10,235 nucleotides of DNA from JAWLCG01 sp041687295 (GTDB lineage: Bacteria > Planctomycetota > Phycisphaerae > SM23-33 > FEN-1343): positions 1-10,235 of the forward strand of contig JAWLCG010000171.1 in the NCBI GenBank assembly GCA_041687295.1, read 5' to 3'. Both the position numbers and the translations under genes were made by a program. The notes under the pieces are model-generated. The model was not told where the DNA came from, did not search any database, and saw only the letters and a program-made list of their open reading frames with translations. Within the stretch, counting starts at the first letter, position 1. The number at the start of each line of letters is the position of its first letter. Shown here piece after piece: positions 1 to 6,309 of this stretch.

Positions 1-59
1 GACGCAGTCCGGCTGGGTCGGGGGCCAGATTCGGCGCTTCTGCCCAGCCGGACTGCGTC
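1..59. repeat. 17-bp perfect inverted repeat at the left edge
   Basis: Positions 1-17 are the exact reverse complement of 43-59, leaving a 25-nt loop. The left arm begins at the first base of the window, so the stem may continue outside it. The right arm runs into CCGGCCTACG (59-68), a decamer that recurs in the dispersed repeat at 153-184 and in the pair at 10011-10098, so this hairpin probably belongs to, or is joined to, that element. No U-tract follows on either strand, so a simple terminator is unlikely. Confidence 0.75.
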
Positions 60-90
60 CGGCCTACGGGGCGGGTCTTGCCTCCGCCGA

Positions 91-126
91 GCCAAAGCGG
101 CGTCGTTGCCGCCGCACTCCATACGG
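91..126 (+). repeat. dispersed hairpin repeat, family A, copy 1
   Basis: This is one of four copies of a roughly 36-bp element that runs CCAAAGCGGC, short loop, GCCGCACTCCATA. The GCGGCG and CGCCGC arms form a stem. Other copies lie at 546-579 (reverse orientation), 656-691 and 1907-1944. The ends are conserved while the loop and inner stem vary, which fits a REP-like structured intergenic repeat. I do not know an established name for the family. Confidence 0.7.
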
Positions 127-152
127 CCCAGGCGGCGCGGGGCGCCAGCGCT

Positions 153-184
153 GCCGGGCCTCGCTGCGCTCGACCCGGCCTACG
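153..184 (+). repeat. dispersed repeat, family C, copy 1
   Basis: This 32-nt stretch recurs exactly at 10067-10098 and, inverted with a short mismatch, at 10011-10042. Its ends GCCGGG and CCCGGC can pair. It overlaps the stop codon of the broken reading frame at 180-411 (TAG complementary to 180-182), so the repeat appears to have inserted at, or to supply, the end of that frame. Confidence 0.75.
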
Positions 185-411
185 GGCAATCGGCCTGCGG
201 GGGCGGGTACTTGCGGCGGACGGCCTGGAGGCCGGGGCGCTGCAGGGCCTCGGCGAGGATGCGGTCGCTGATCTGGCTTCGGCCCATGCGGCGGCGGTAC
301 TCGGCGGCGGCCTGCAGGGCGCGGTCGGGTCGGTGCGGGCGCCGCCCCCCAGTGGTGCTCTGCCCCCGGCCAGCGCATGCCGGCCCGCCAGACAGGCGTG
401 CCGCCCATCAT
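180..411 (-). pseudogene. small unknown protein gene with an apparent -1 frameshift
   Basis: I do not recognise this protein. From about 320 down to the stop at 180-182, one minus frame has clear coding character: 44 of its last 46 sense codons end in G or C, and the peptide (ALQAAAEYRRRMGRSQ, then SDRILAEALQRPGLQAVRR) looks like amphipathic helices. The frame has no start codon and is closed upstream by TGA at 408-410. The overlapping frame starts ATGATG at 411 and reads MMGGTPVWRAGMRWPGAEHH. The two frames join if the six-G run (C run at 345-350) is read as five, giving a 76-residue basic protein. No good Shine-Dalgarno precedes 411; the upstream sequence is only G-rich. It could be a sequencing or assembly error, a decayed gene, or slippage at the homopolymer. 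The antisense plus frame is Ala/Gly-rich and looks like a shadow. Confidence 0.4.
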
Positions 412-545
412 ACCCCCCCGCCCCGAGGCCGCAAGGTCTTATCCCAGCGCGACCGAACCGCCACACCTCCCACGCCCGGCCGCACCCCGTAAGCGCTCTT
501 CGGCAAAGCGAGACCCGGCACCGATGACGCCAAAGCGAACCTGGG

Positions 546-579
546 CCGTATGGAGTGCGGCGAGAATCGCCGCTTTGGC
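546..579 (-). repeat. dispersed hairpin repeat, family A, copy 2 (inverted)
   Basis: Read on the minus strand this is the same CCAAAGCGGC...CACTCCATACGG element as at 91-126. The stem here is GCGGCGA paired with TCGCCGC around a 3-base loop. The inner stem differs from copy 3 (GCGGCGAC with GTCGCCGC), yet both remain paired. Confidence 0.75.
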
Positions 580-655
580 TTGCTCGTTCGTCGCTGGCCC
601 TCCCCTGCCGAGCCTCACTGCGTTCGAAGAGCGCCTATGCGCTAGGCGCCATCGA

Positions 656-691
656 GCCAAAGCGGCGACGCTGTCGCCGCACTCCATACGG
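656..691 (+). repeat. dispersed hairpin repeat, family A, copy 3
   Basis: Same element as copies 1, 2 and 4. It forms a perfect 8-bp stem, GCGGCGAC with GTCGCCGC, around a GCT loop. It faces copy 2 across about 75 bp. Confidence 0.75.
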
Positions 692-769
692 CGCCCGCGC
701 CGTGGTCCGTCCTCGGCCAGTGAGGCGTACGATGAGACGCCCAACGGCGTGCAGGCCCGGGCGGCAGGG

Positions 770-1714
770 CTAGTAGCTGCCTTCCTCGGCGGGGTACTCG
801 GGGGCCTGGCCGCGGCAGACGCGGACGACGTCGTAGACCACGTCGCTCATGGCCTGGACGGCCTGGGGGACGCGGGCGGCGACGTGGGGGGTGAGGATCA
901 CATTGTCCAGGCCCCACAGCGGGTAGTCCGCCGGGGGCGGCTCGGGGTGGTGGCAGTCGATGACGGCCGAGGCGAGCCGGCCACTCTTCAGGGCGTCGGC
1001 CAGGGCGGCGTAGTCGACGCACTCGCCCCGGGCGGCGTTGATGAACTGGGCGCCGCCCTTGAACTGGGCCAGGGCGTCGGCGTCGATCATGCCGCGGGTC
1101 CGGTCAGTCAGCGGCACGTGAATGGTGACGATGTCGGCCTGGCGGTAGAGCGTGGCCTTGTCGACGGCCTGGGCGGGGTAGTCCGGCTGAATGGATTTGA
1201 TGTCGTTGAACAGCACCCGCATGCCCAGCCCGACGGCGGCCCGGCCCACCCGGCTGCCGATGCGCCCCAGGCCCACGATGCCCAGCGTGAGCCCCTCGAG
1301 GAAGCGCCCGAAGGATTGCTGGCGCAGGGCGTGGAACTCGGCCGGCGCGACGTAGCCCTCCAGCGGCCAGTAGCGGCGGTTCATCGCCAGGATCATCGAG
1401 ATCGTGTAGTCCACCACCGCCCGGGTGTTGGCGGCCGGCGTGTGGACCACCTCCACGCCGCGGGCCCGGCAGGCGGGCACGTCGATGTTGTCCAGGGCCA
1501 CGCCCGCCCGGCCCACCACCTTGAGCCGCCCGGCCCGCTCCAGCAGCGCCGGCGTCACCAGCGTGTAGGTGCGGACGACGAGCCCCTCGGCCTCGGCGAT
1601 GTGCTCGGCGACGGCCTGGGCCTCACACTGCCGCAGGTCGGTCTCGGCGGCAAGGTACTCCAGGGCGTGCTTCTCCAGCGGTTCTGTGACCAGGACGACG
1701 GGTTTGCCAGCCAT
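770..1714 (-). CDS. D-isomer-specific 2-hydroxyacid dehydrogenase (NAD-dependent)
   Basis: This 314-residue enzyme probably interconverts a 2-hydroxyacid and a 2-ketoacid with NAD in the cytoplasm. The Rossmann motif GLGRIG is at residues 148-153, and Asp171 ends the next strand, which favours NAD over NADP. The family catalytic triad is complete: Arg229 (in NAARG), Glu258 (in HPEP) and His277 (in TPH). It is the short form without a C-terminal ACT domain, so although it resembles D-3-phosphoglycerate dehydrogenase (SerA), it could equally be a glyoxylate/hydroxypyruvate reductase or another member; substrate is not determined. I chose the ATG at 1714 because AAGGAG (complement of 1722-1727) stands 7 bases upstream and the family N-terminus starts there. 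The longer open frame upstream runs antisense through the tRNA and is not coding. No pathway gene is adjacent. Confidence 0.93.
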   Translation of the reverse strand: MAGKPVVLVTEPLEKHALEYLAAETDLRQCEAQAVAEHIAEAEGLVVRTYTLVTPALLERAGRLKVVGRAGVALDNIDVPACRARGVEVVHTPAANTRAVVDYTISMILAMNRRYWPLEGYVAPAEFHALRQQSFGRFLEGLTLGIVGLGRIGSRVGRAAVGLGMRVLFNDIKSIQPDYPAQAVDKATLYRQADIVTIHVPLTDRTRGMIDADALAQFKGGAQFINAARGECVDYAALADALKSGRLASAVIDCHHPEPPPADYPLWGLDNVILTPHVAARVPQAVQAMSDVVYDVVRVCRGQAPEYPAEEGSY

Positions 1715-1734
1715 GCGATTGCTCCTTTGGCCGC

Positions 1735-1763
1735 ATGATACACCCGCCGGCGGCCAGCGGCAA
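1735..1763 (-). promoter_or_regulatory. probable sigma70-type promoter of the hydroxyacid dehydrogenase
   Basis: Read on the minus strand, TTGCCG (complement of 1758-1763) and TATCAT (complement of 1735-1740) are separated by 17 bp. The matches to consensus are 4/6 and 5/6. Transcription would start close to the Shine-Dalgarno, giving a leader of only about 15 nt. Confidence 0.45.
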
Positions 1764-1800
1764 CGGTGGCAGCTTGACGCCGGACTCACCCCGCCTCTCC

Positions 1801-1865
1801 GGCCCAAGCCCACGGAATGCCTTCCGTGGGCATCGGGGCGGGCTGTTCCTGTCGCCGCACAACGC
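1801..1865 (+). repeat. dispersed hairpin repeat, family B, copy 1
   Basis: This 65-bp element is centred on a perfect 10-bp stem (1808-1817 with 1822-1831, loop TGCC). A second 65-bp copy lies inverted at 2283-2347 on the other side of the tRNA. The copies share the stem GCCCACGGA...TCCGTGGGCATCG and the distal GCACAACGC, and diverge between them. Confidence 0.75.
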
Positions 1866-1906
1866 AACCACGCGTCCGACAGGCAAGCGACCCAACCCGC
1901 CATCAA

Positions 1907-1944
1907 GTCAAAGCGGCGTCGTTGCCGCCGCACTCCATATTGCC
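1907..1944 (+). repeat. dispersed hairpin repeat, family A, copy 4
   Basis: It matches copy 1 from CAAAGCGGCG through GCACTCCATA, with changes only at the outer ends (GTC in place of GCC, ATTG in place of ACGG). It sits just beyond the tRNA terminator. Confidence 0.75.
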
Positions 1945-1964
1945 CGGGGAACCTGGCGCGCATG

Positions 1965-1999
1965 AAAAAAGGGCCGGAGGGGATGCCTCCGACCCTTTT
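1965..1999 (-). terminator. rho-independent terminator of tRNA-Asp
   Basis: A 14-bp stem (1967-1980 with 1986-1999, one G-U pair) with a 5-base loop starts only 4 bases past the 3' end of the tRNA. On the minus strand it runs into six T. This is a strong intrinsic terminator oriented for the tRNA transcript. Confidence 0.92.
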
Positions 2000-2002
2000 C
2001 CA

Positions 2003-2076
<74 letters not shown>

Positions 2077-2090
2077 ATATTCGGTTGTCC

Positions 2091-2133
2091 CCCGGCCTGG
2101 GCCGGGAGTGGGATCGGGCATGTCGTCCGATCC
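2091..2133 (-). other. two hairpins in the leader of the tRNA-Asp transcript
   Basis: Between promoter and tRNA lie two inverted repeats: CCCGGC/GCCGGG (2091-2096 with 2101-2106) and GGATCGG/CCGATCC (2111-2117 with 2127-2133). They would fold in the roughly 60-nt precursor leader, where they might influence RNase P or other 5' processing. That role is inference. Confidence 0.5.
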
Positions 2134-2145
2134 TGCAGACGGTCT

Positions 2146-2173
2146 ACTATACTCACCGGAAAAGCCGTGTCAA
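2146..2173 (-). promoter_or_regulatory. sigma70-type promoter of tRNA-Asp
   Basis: On the minus strand a perfect TTGACA (complement of 2168-2173) is followed after 16 bp by TATAGT (complement of 2146-2151, 5/6). The predicted start is near 2139, about 60 bases upstream of the tRNA. A near-consensus promoter suits a highly transcribed stable RNA. Confidence 0.85.
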
Positions 2174-2382
2174 CACCCCAGGGGGTTCGCGGGCGGAATT
2201 TTTCGTCGCGGGCGCTCGCTGCCCGCGAGGCGCGGGGTCGCGTCGGCGGGGGCTGGACCGTTGTGCTCGCGGACCTGCGGGCGCGTTGTGCCGGGTCAGG
2301 CACGGCCCGGGTCGATGCCCACGGAGGCAATCCGTGGGCTTGGGGCCAGACCAGGGACCCGTCGGCGCGGTCGGTAGAGGGT
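2174..2382. other. intergenic stretch with hairpins, no gene
   Basis: It contains an 8-bp stem TCGCGGGC/GCCCGCGA (2206-2213 with 2221-2228) and family B copy 2. The hairpin has no U-tract downstream in either direction (a T-run precedes it on the plus strand), so it is not a standard terminator. I see no convincing reading frame. Confidence 0.55.
2283..2347 (-). repeat. dispersed hairpin repeat, family B, copy 2 (inverted)
   Basis: Inverted homologue of 1801-1865, with the stem GCCCACGGA/TCCGTGGGC (2317-2325 with 2331-2339). It lies just downstream of the gene at 2383-2826 on its coding strand. The two copies bracket tRNA-Asp and family A copy 4. Confidence 0.72.
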
Positions 2383-2826
2383 CTAGAACAGGAAGGTCTC
2401 CTGCAGGCCGGTGGCGGCGGTCTCGGCGGGTGTCTCGTCGATCGGCTGGGCCGGGGCGGCGGTGATCTGCGGCTCGGGCTCGACGGCGGCGGGCCGAGGG
2501 GTCGGGACATACTGGCCGATGGCGGGCTCATCGTCCGGGGTCGCGGGGGCGACGGGCTCCTGGGGCGTCGGCTCGGCCCGGACGGGCCGGGGGGCGACAG
2601 TCTCGACGGGCCGGCTGGGGGCGACCGGTCGGCCCATGCCGCCGGCGGGGGCGCGTCGGCCCTCGCTCGCCCAGCCGCTCCGCGCCTGCGTGGGGCGGGG
2701 GCGGGCTGCCATCCGCAGGTGCTCGAGGTACTCGTTGAGGTCCTCGTCGCCGAACTGGGCCAGGAACGCCGGCCGAGCGGTGGGGTTCATCTCGACAATC
2801 GTATCGATCAACTGACGCTTGGTCAT
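2383..2826 (-). CDS. small protein with helical head and Pro/Ala/Glu-rich tail, unknown function
   Basis: This 147-residue protein has two parts. Residues 1-45 (starting MTKRQLIDTIVEMNP, with DLNEYLEHLRMA at 29-40) are charged, predicted helical and look like a conserved domain. Residues 50-140 are rich in Pro, Ala, Glu and Thr with no hydrophobic core and are probably disordered. It ends in a short hydrophobic tail, LQETFLF. There is no signal peptide, membrane segment or cysteine. The ATG at 2826 is chosen because a perfect AGGAGG (complement of 2833-2838) stands 6 bases upstream; the 10 extra upstream codons would cover that site. The gene stands alone: divergent from the methyltransferase operon and downstream neighbour is the tRNA with its own promoter. 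A head that binds a partner through a flexible tether is possible, but no function can be assigned. Confidence 0.82.
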   Translation of the reverse strand: MTKRQLIDTIVEMNPTARPAFLAQFGDEDLNEYLEHLRMAARPRPTQARSGWASEGRRAPAGGMGRPVAPSRPVETVAPRPVRAEPTPQEPVAPATPDDEPAIGQYVPTPRPAAVEPEPQITAAPAQPIDETPAETAATGLQETFLF

Positions 2827-3029
2827 GGGGTGCCTCCTGCGTGCCGATAAGAACATGCTGTGCCCGGACCACTATCGGGCCCCCGCGGGACATTTCTTTA
2901 ACCCTCTACTCCTGTTGCAGTTAAGGTGAATACCCTAACCCCTCTCCCCCCCAAGGCTAAGTGCAGGCGGCGCCGAGGACTGGGGGATCTCGCGCGGGGG
3001 CCACGGCAGGGCGTCGGCGCAGGATAGGT
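2827..3029. other. divergent intergenic region with pyrimidine-rich tract
   Basis: This gap separates the minus-strand hypothetical gene from the plus-strand methyltransferase operon. It is less GC-rich around 2885-2940 and has a pyrimidine-rich run ending in CTCCCCCCC near 2950. I find no confident promoter for the minus-strand gene and no reading frame worth calling. Confidence 0.5.
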
Positions 3030-3058
3030 TTGGAGGCCGCTCGCCGGCCGGGTATACT
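3030..3058 (+). promoter_or_regulatory. probable promoter of the methyltransferase-LarA operon
   Basis: TTGGAG (3030-3035) and TATACT (3053-3058) are separated by 17 bp; the -10 matches consensus at 5/6, the -35 at 3/6. Transcription would start near 3065 and leave a leader of about 60 nt before the ATG at 3125. This placement argues against the in-frame TTG at 3059 as a start. Confidence 0.55.
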
Positions 3059-3124
3059 TTGAGGGTTGTTCCCAGGATTTTCTACGACGAAGGATGGGCG
3101 GCCCTCGCCCGGAGGCATTTTCAG

Positions 3125-4006
3125 ATGCACACGATGCCCATGGACGAGCCCCTCGAGCGGCTGAGCCCGGTGGCCCGGCTGCTCAAGCGCGGGCTGGTGG
3201 ACCCGATCGGCAACTACGCGCCGGCGGGGCTGCTGCGGGGGCTGCTGCGGTTCGGCAAGAGCGAGCTGGCGGCCAGCAACTGGGCGGACCCGGGCGGCTG
3301 GCGGAGCATGGTGATCAGCTACCGCGGCCAGAGCCGCCAGATCGCCGACAAGGTGCTGCTGGGCGGGGCGATGTCGCGGGCGTTGCGGAACCGCCGGCGT
3401 CTGGCGGCGAGGCTGCTGCGGGACGTCATCGAGCAGGGCCCCACCCCCGCGCACCTGCTGTGCCTCGGGGCCGGGCCGGGCATGATCGCCACCGAGGCGA
3501 TGGCCGCCGCCCGCAAGCCCAGCCGGGCCACGCTGGTCGACCTGTCGGCCGAGGCCTTCGCCTTCGGCCAGCAGCTCGCCGCCGAGCGGGGCCTGGCCGA
3601 TCGCGTGCGGTTCATCCAGGGCGACGTCCGCGACGTGCGGACGATGCTCGACGAGCCCCCCACCGTCGTCAAGATGATCGGCATCTGCGAGTACCTCAGC
3701 GACGCCCAGATCATCGACATCGCCCAGGCCGTCGCCGCCGTCATGCCGGCCGGCGCACCGATCGTGTTCAACAGCCTTTCGACCAACCACGGCAACGACC
3801 GGTTCTTCCGGCGCGTCTTCGGCCTGCACATGGTCCACCGCGAGGCCGGCGCCCTGTGCGACCTGATGGGCCGGGCGGGCTTCGAGGGCTTTGTCGCCCA
3901 CCCCGAGCCGCTGGGCGTCTACCAGGTCGTCGTGGGCCTCCGCGGACAGGCCCAGCCGCTGGCCCAGGCCGACCGCCGGGCGCAGACCGCCGCCGCGGAA
4001 CGATAG
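3125..4006 (+). CDS. class I SAM-dependent methyltransferase
   Basis: This 293-residue cytoplasmic protein probably transfers a methyl group from S-adenosylmethionine to an unknown acceptor. The SAM-binding motif I is LCLGAGPG (residues 112-119). Asp139 ends the second strand, where the ribose is usually held. FIQGDVRD (163-170) matches the adenine-contacting acidic loop, and MIGICEYLSD (184-193) corresponds to the post-motif region. Residues 1-105 form a helical N-terminal section with no hit I recognise; residues 235-275 complete the fold. The start at 3125 follows GGAGG (3111-3115) by 9 bases, although ATGs at 3134 and 3140 are alternatives. It lies 12 bp upstream of the LarA homologue, whose Shine-Dalgarno touches this gene's stop codon, so the two are almost certainly co-translated. 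The substrate cannot be told; it is more like a small-molecule than an RNA or DNA enzyme. Confidence 0.85.
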   Translation: MHTMPMDEPLERLSPVARLLKRGLVDPIGNYAPAGLLRGLLRFGKSELAASNWADPGGWRSMVISYRGQSRQIADKVLLGGAMSRALRNRRRLAARLLRDVIEQGPTPAHLLCLGAGPGMIATEAMAAARKPSRATLVDLSAEAFAFGQQLAAERGLADRVRFIQGDVRDVRTMLDEPPTVVKMIGICEYLSDAQIIDIAQAVAAVMPAGAPIVFNSLSTNHGNDRFFRRVFGLHMVHREAGALCDLMGRAGFEGFVAHPEPLGVYQVVVGLRGQAQPLAQADRRAQTAAAER

Positions 4007-4018
4007 AAGGACGCCATC

Positions 4019-5362
4019 ATGGCCGACTGCCAAGTCCCGTGGGGCCCCGAGCGGCTCACGCTGCACCTGCCCGAGCACTGGACGCTCGCCCAGGTCGCTG
4101 CACCCCGCTATCGCCCCGCGCCGGCCGAGTGGCTCGACCGCCTCTCGGCCGCCCTGGCCCGGCCGGAGGGCATGGCCCCCCTGGCCCGCCTGGCCCGCAG
4201 CCTGGGCCCGGCCGGGCGGGTCGCCATCGTCATCGAGGACATCACCCGCCACAGCCCGCTGGAGCAGATCCTGCCCCGCGTCCTGGCCGAGCTGACCCAC
4301 GCCGGCGTCGGCGACGACCGCATCGAGCTGCTCATCGCCACCGGCATGCACCCGGCCATGACGGCCGAGCAGGTCCGCGAGAAGGTCGGCCCCCTGGCCG
4401 AGCGGCTCGCCTGGCGGTGCAACGACTGCCGCGACCGCGACGGCTACGTCTCGCTGGGCGTCGTCGAGAGCCCCACCGGGCGCGGCCGCGTGCCCGTGCT
4501 GGTCGACCGCGGCTGCCTCGAGGCGGACCTGCGGGTCCTGGTCACCAGCATCAGCCCGCACCTGCAGGCGGGCTTCGGCGGCGGGGCCAAGATGCTCGCC
4601 CCGGGCATGGCGCACCTCGAGACGATCTCGCGCCTGCACCTGTACGGGCTGCCGCACCGGACAGGCCCGCTGGTGGGCACCGAGGCCGCCCGCAACCCCC
4701 TGCGGACGATGGTCGACGCCATCGGCGAGCGGGTGGAGGCCTTCGGCGGACAGACCTTCGCCGTGCAGTACCTGCTGGACGACGCGGACCGCCCCAACAC
4801 GATCGTCGCCGGCGACCTTCGGCGAGGCCAGCAGATGCTCGCCAAGCAGTGTGCCACAGCCGCCGGTGTGGTCATCGACCAGCCGGCGGACATCCTGGTC
4901 GTCAACGCCGCCCCGCGCGACTACGACCTGTGGCAGAGCTTCAAGTGCATCCCCAACACCCGCGGGGCCGTGCGACGCAACGGCGTGATCCTGGCCCTGG
5001 CGCGCTGTCCCGGCGGGCTGAACATGCCCGCCCCCCGCTGGCCGATCAGCCCGGCGTGGATCCGGCGGATCGTTCGGCTGATCGGCGTGCCGGGGCTGGT
5101 CTCGCTGCTGAGCCGCTTCGGCCCGGCGATCCACCCCGAGGCCCGCTTCTTCGTCCGCCTGGCCCTGGAGACGATCCACCGCAACCCGATCGTGCTCTAC
5201 TCGCCCGCCCTGGCCGAGGCGGGGTCGCGCTTCCCCGGCCTGACGATCGTCGGCGACCTCGACGCCGCCTACGCCGCCGCCGACGCCCTGCTCCGCAACG
5301 GCAGCCGACGCACCATCGTCTTCCCCACCGGCGGCAACAGCTTCCCCATCGCCACCGCGTAG
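4019..5362 (+). CDS. LarA-family nickel-pincer-nucleotide-dependent racemase/epimerase
   Basis: This 447-residue protein belongs to the LarA (DUF2088) family, which uses a nickel pincer cofactor to racemise or epimerise 2-hydroxyacids by hydride transfer. From what I recall of Lactiplantibacillus plantarum LarA, its key residues all have counterparts: Asp74 and Arg77 (EDITR), His111 (GMHPAMT), His181 (SPH), Lys191 (GGGAK, the covalent cofactor site), His207 (nickel ligand), and Gln306 with Lys309 (WQSFK). The 181-191-207 spacing equals the reference 174-184-200. The cofactor makers LarB, LarC and LarE are not in the window. GAAGGA lies 7 bases before the ATG and overlaps the end of the upstream methyltransferase gene, so the pair forms an operon. 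Lactate is only one possible substrate, since many homologues act on other hydroxyacids or sugar acids, so I give no gene symbol. Confidence 0.92.
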   Translation: MADCQVPWGPERLTLHLPEHWTLAQVAAPRYRPAPAEWLDRLSAALARPEGMAPLARLARSLGPAGRVAIVIEDITRHSPLEQILPRVLAELTHAGVGDDRIELLIATGMHPAMTAEQVREKVGPLAERLAWRCNDCRDRDGYVSLGVVESPTGRGRVPVLVDRGCLEADLRVLVTSISPHLQAGFGGGAKMLAPGMAHLETISRLHLYGLPHRTGPLVGTEAARNPLRTMVDAIGERVEAFGGQTFAVQYLLDDADRPNTIVAGDLRRGQQMLAKQCATAAGVVIDQPADILVVNAAPRDYDLWQSFKCIPNTRGAVRRNGVILALARCPGGLNMPAPRWPISPAWIRRIVRLIGVPGLVSLLSRFGPAIHPEARFFVRLALETIHRNPIVLYSPALAEAGSRFPGLTIVGDLDAAYAAADALLRNGSRRTIVFPTGGNSFPIATA

Positions 5363-5397
5363 GGCCGGCGCCAAACCAAGGACGAGCCCCAAAGGCA

Positions 5398-5427
5398 GCG
5401 GGCGAGCAACACAGGTTGCTCGCCCGC
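5398..5427. terminator. hairpin between convergent genes
   Basis: A perfect 13-bp stem (5398-5410 with 5415-5427, loop ACAG) sits 35 bp after the LarA stop and 24 bp before the end of the convergent PEP-CTERM gene. There is no real U-tract on either side, so it may be a rho-independent terminator of the weak-tail kind or an mRNA 3'-end protector, shared by both transcripts. Confidence 0.65.
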
Positions 5428-5451
5428 CCTGGATTCAACTTAGCGCCCTGG

Positions 5452-6309
5452 CTACCGCCGGCGACGGAGGTAGCTCGCCAGGCCCGCCGTCGCCGACAGG
5501 AGACTGGCCATCGTCAGCGGCTCGGGGATTGCCTGAATGGGGGCCGAGACACTGTACTGCACGTTGTCAAAGTAGAAGCCGCCACCGGCCACACTGCCGA
5601 CAGGGGCGCCGGCCGCCCGGAAGATGATTCCGTCAACGCCTTCGACGACCGGCTGGGGGCCTCCGGCGGTGGCGTAGTACTGCTCCCACGTCGTCAGGCC
5701 AGTGTAATCCACGCCATTGATCGTCAGTGCCGCAACGTCATTGGCCAGGCCATCGTTGAACAGCATGCTCACCGACACCGTGTGCCACTCGGTCCGCGCC
5801 AGGCCGCCGATGACCGTCGAACGGAAGGCGCCTCCCATAACGTCCCAGAACGTTACCGACAGGCCGGTAGGGGTATCCGACAGGTAGAGCAGCCCATTGC
5901 GCGACGCGGTGCTGTGCCGGTACCCGACCGGGCTGGTCAGCACCAGTCCCTCCTGATAGTCCGCCGTGGTCGAACGGAAATCGAAGGAGAAGGTGAACTG
6001 GCGATGGGTCGCCCCCGTGGCGCTCTCGCCCGCCAGGGCGATGGCGGGGGGGGTCGGATGGGTGTAGCTGTAGTTGCCTGAAGTGACGGCGTTGCTCAGG
6101 CGGAAGACCTTGTTCCCGTTAAGATCGACGATCTCCTCGTCAAGGTGCGACCCACCGGCCAAGCCGCTGACAGCATTGCCAAGCCAGCCCTGCTGCCCCA
6201 CGAAACTGCCTGTGCTGAATTCCGAGAAGTCCGTAGAGTAGCTCGTGACACCCCACGCACTACCCGCCAGCACCGCCAGCGTCAGCACACACATAATCTG
6301 TCGTACCAT
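5452..6309 (-). CDS. PEP-CTERM exported protein, beta-sandwich-like
   Basis: This 285-residue protein is exported and sorted. Residues 1-20 are a signal peptide (a short charged start, a hydrophobic core, then AWG). The C-terminus carries Pro-Glu-Pro at 262-264, a hydrophobic helix at 265-281 and Arg282-285, the PEP-CTERM sorting signal that an exosortase cleaves. The body is rich in Ser, Thr, Gly and aromatics; segments such as FTFSFDFRS (105-113) and FYFDNVQYS (245-253) suggest a LamG/concanavalin-type beta sandwich, often carbohydrate-binding, but no catalytic residues can be named. The ATG at 6309 is chosen because AAGGAGGA lies just upstream; an in-frame TTG at 6327 would lie upstream of that site. 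The next gene upstream is a second PEP-CTERM protein. No exosortase is in the window. Confidence 0.9.
   Translation of the reverse strand: MVRQIMCVLTLAVLAGSAWGVTSYSTDFSEFSTGSFVGQQGWLGNAVSGLAGGSHLDEEIVDLNGNKVFRLSNAVTSGNYSYTHPTPPAIALAGESATGATHRQFTFSFDFRSTTADYQEGLVLTSPVGYRHSTASRNGLLYLSDTPTGLSVTFWDVMGGAFRSTVIGGLARTEWHTVSVSMLFNDGLANDVAALTINGVDYTGLTTWEQYYATAGGPQPVVEGVDGIIFRAAGAPVGSVAGGGFYFDNVQYSVSAPIQAIPEPLTMASLLSATAGLASYLRRRR

Larger units (their letters stand above)
412..769. other. gene-free stretch with inverted hairpin repeats
   Basis: I see no credible gene here. The stretch carries family A copies 2 and 3 (546-579 and 656-691) in opposite orientations about 75 bp apart, so they could pair into a large stem. 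Between them is a separate 7-bp hairpin (631-637 with 643-649, 5-nt loop). The dehydrogenase reads into this stretch on the minus strand and no U-tailed terminator is obvious. Confidence 0.6.

Noticed and set aside
377..1738. 453-aa plus-strand open frame opposite the hydroxyacid dehydrogenase
   Set aside because: The minus-strand protein has a full Rossmann motif, catalytic triad and ribosome site; the plus frame is its Gly/Val/Asp-rich antisense image.
91..1944. CRISPR array from the repeated hairpins
   Set aside because: The four copies are irregularly spaced, in mixed orientation and without uniform spacers or cas genes.
2086..2170. Attachment site or integrated element at the tRNA-Asp
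   Set aside because: I found no integrase gene and no repeat of the tRNA 3' end within the window.
2206..2228. 8-bp stem near a T-run as a terminator
   Set aside because: The T-run precedes the stem on the plus strand and reads as an A-run after it on the minus strand, so it does not fit an intrinsic terminator either way.
3059..3124. 22-residue extension of the methyltransferase from TTG at 3059
   Set aside because: The TTG lies next to the predicted -10 box (3053-3058) and would be at or before the transcription start; a good GGAGG precedes the ATG at 3125.
2957..5392. 811-aa minus-strand open frame across the methyltransferase and LarA genes
   Set aside because: It is antisense to two recognised plus-strand genes with conserved motifs; its composition (Gly/Ala/Arg/Asp/Gln, no domain) is that of a GC-rich shadow.
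3094..6081. 995-aa plus-strand open frame
   Set aside because: It is Arg/Pro/Gly-rich low complexity out of frame with both plus-strand genes and runs on into the minus-strand PEP-CTERM gene; it is a stop-poor artefact of high GC.
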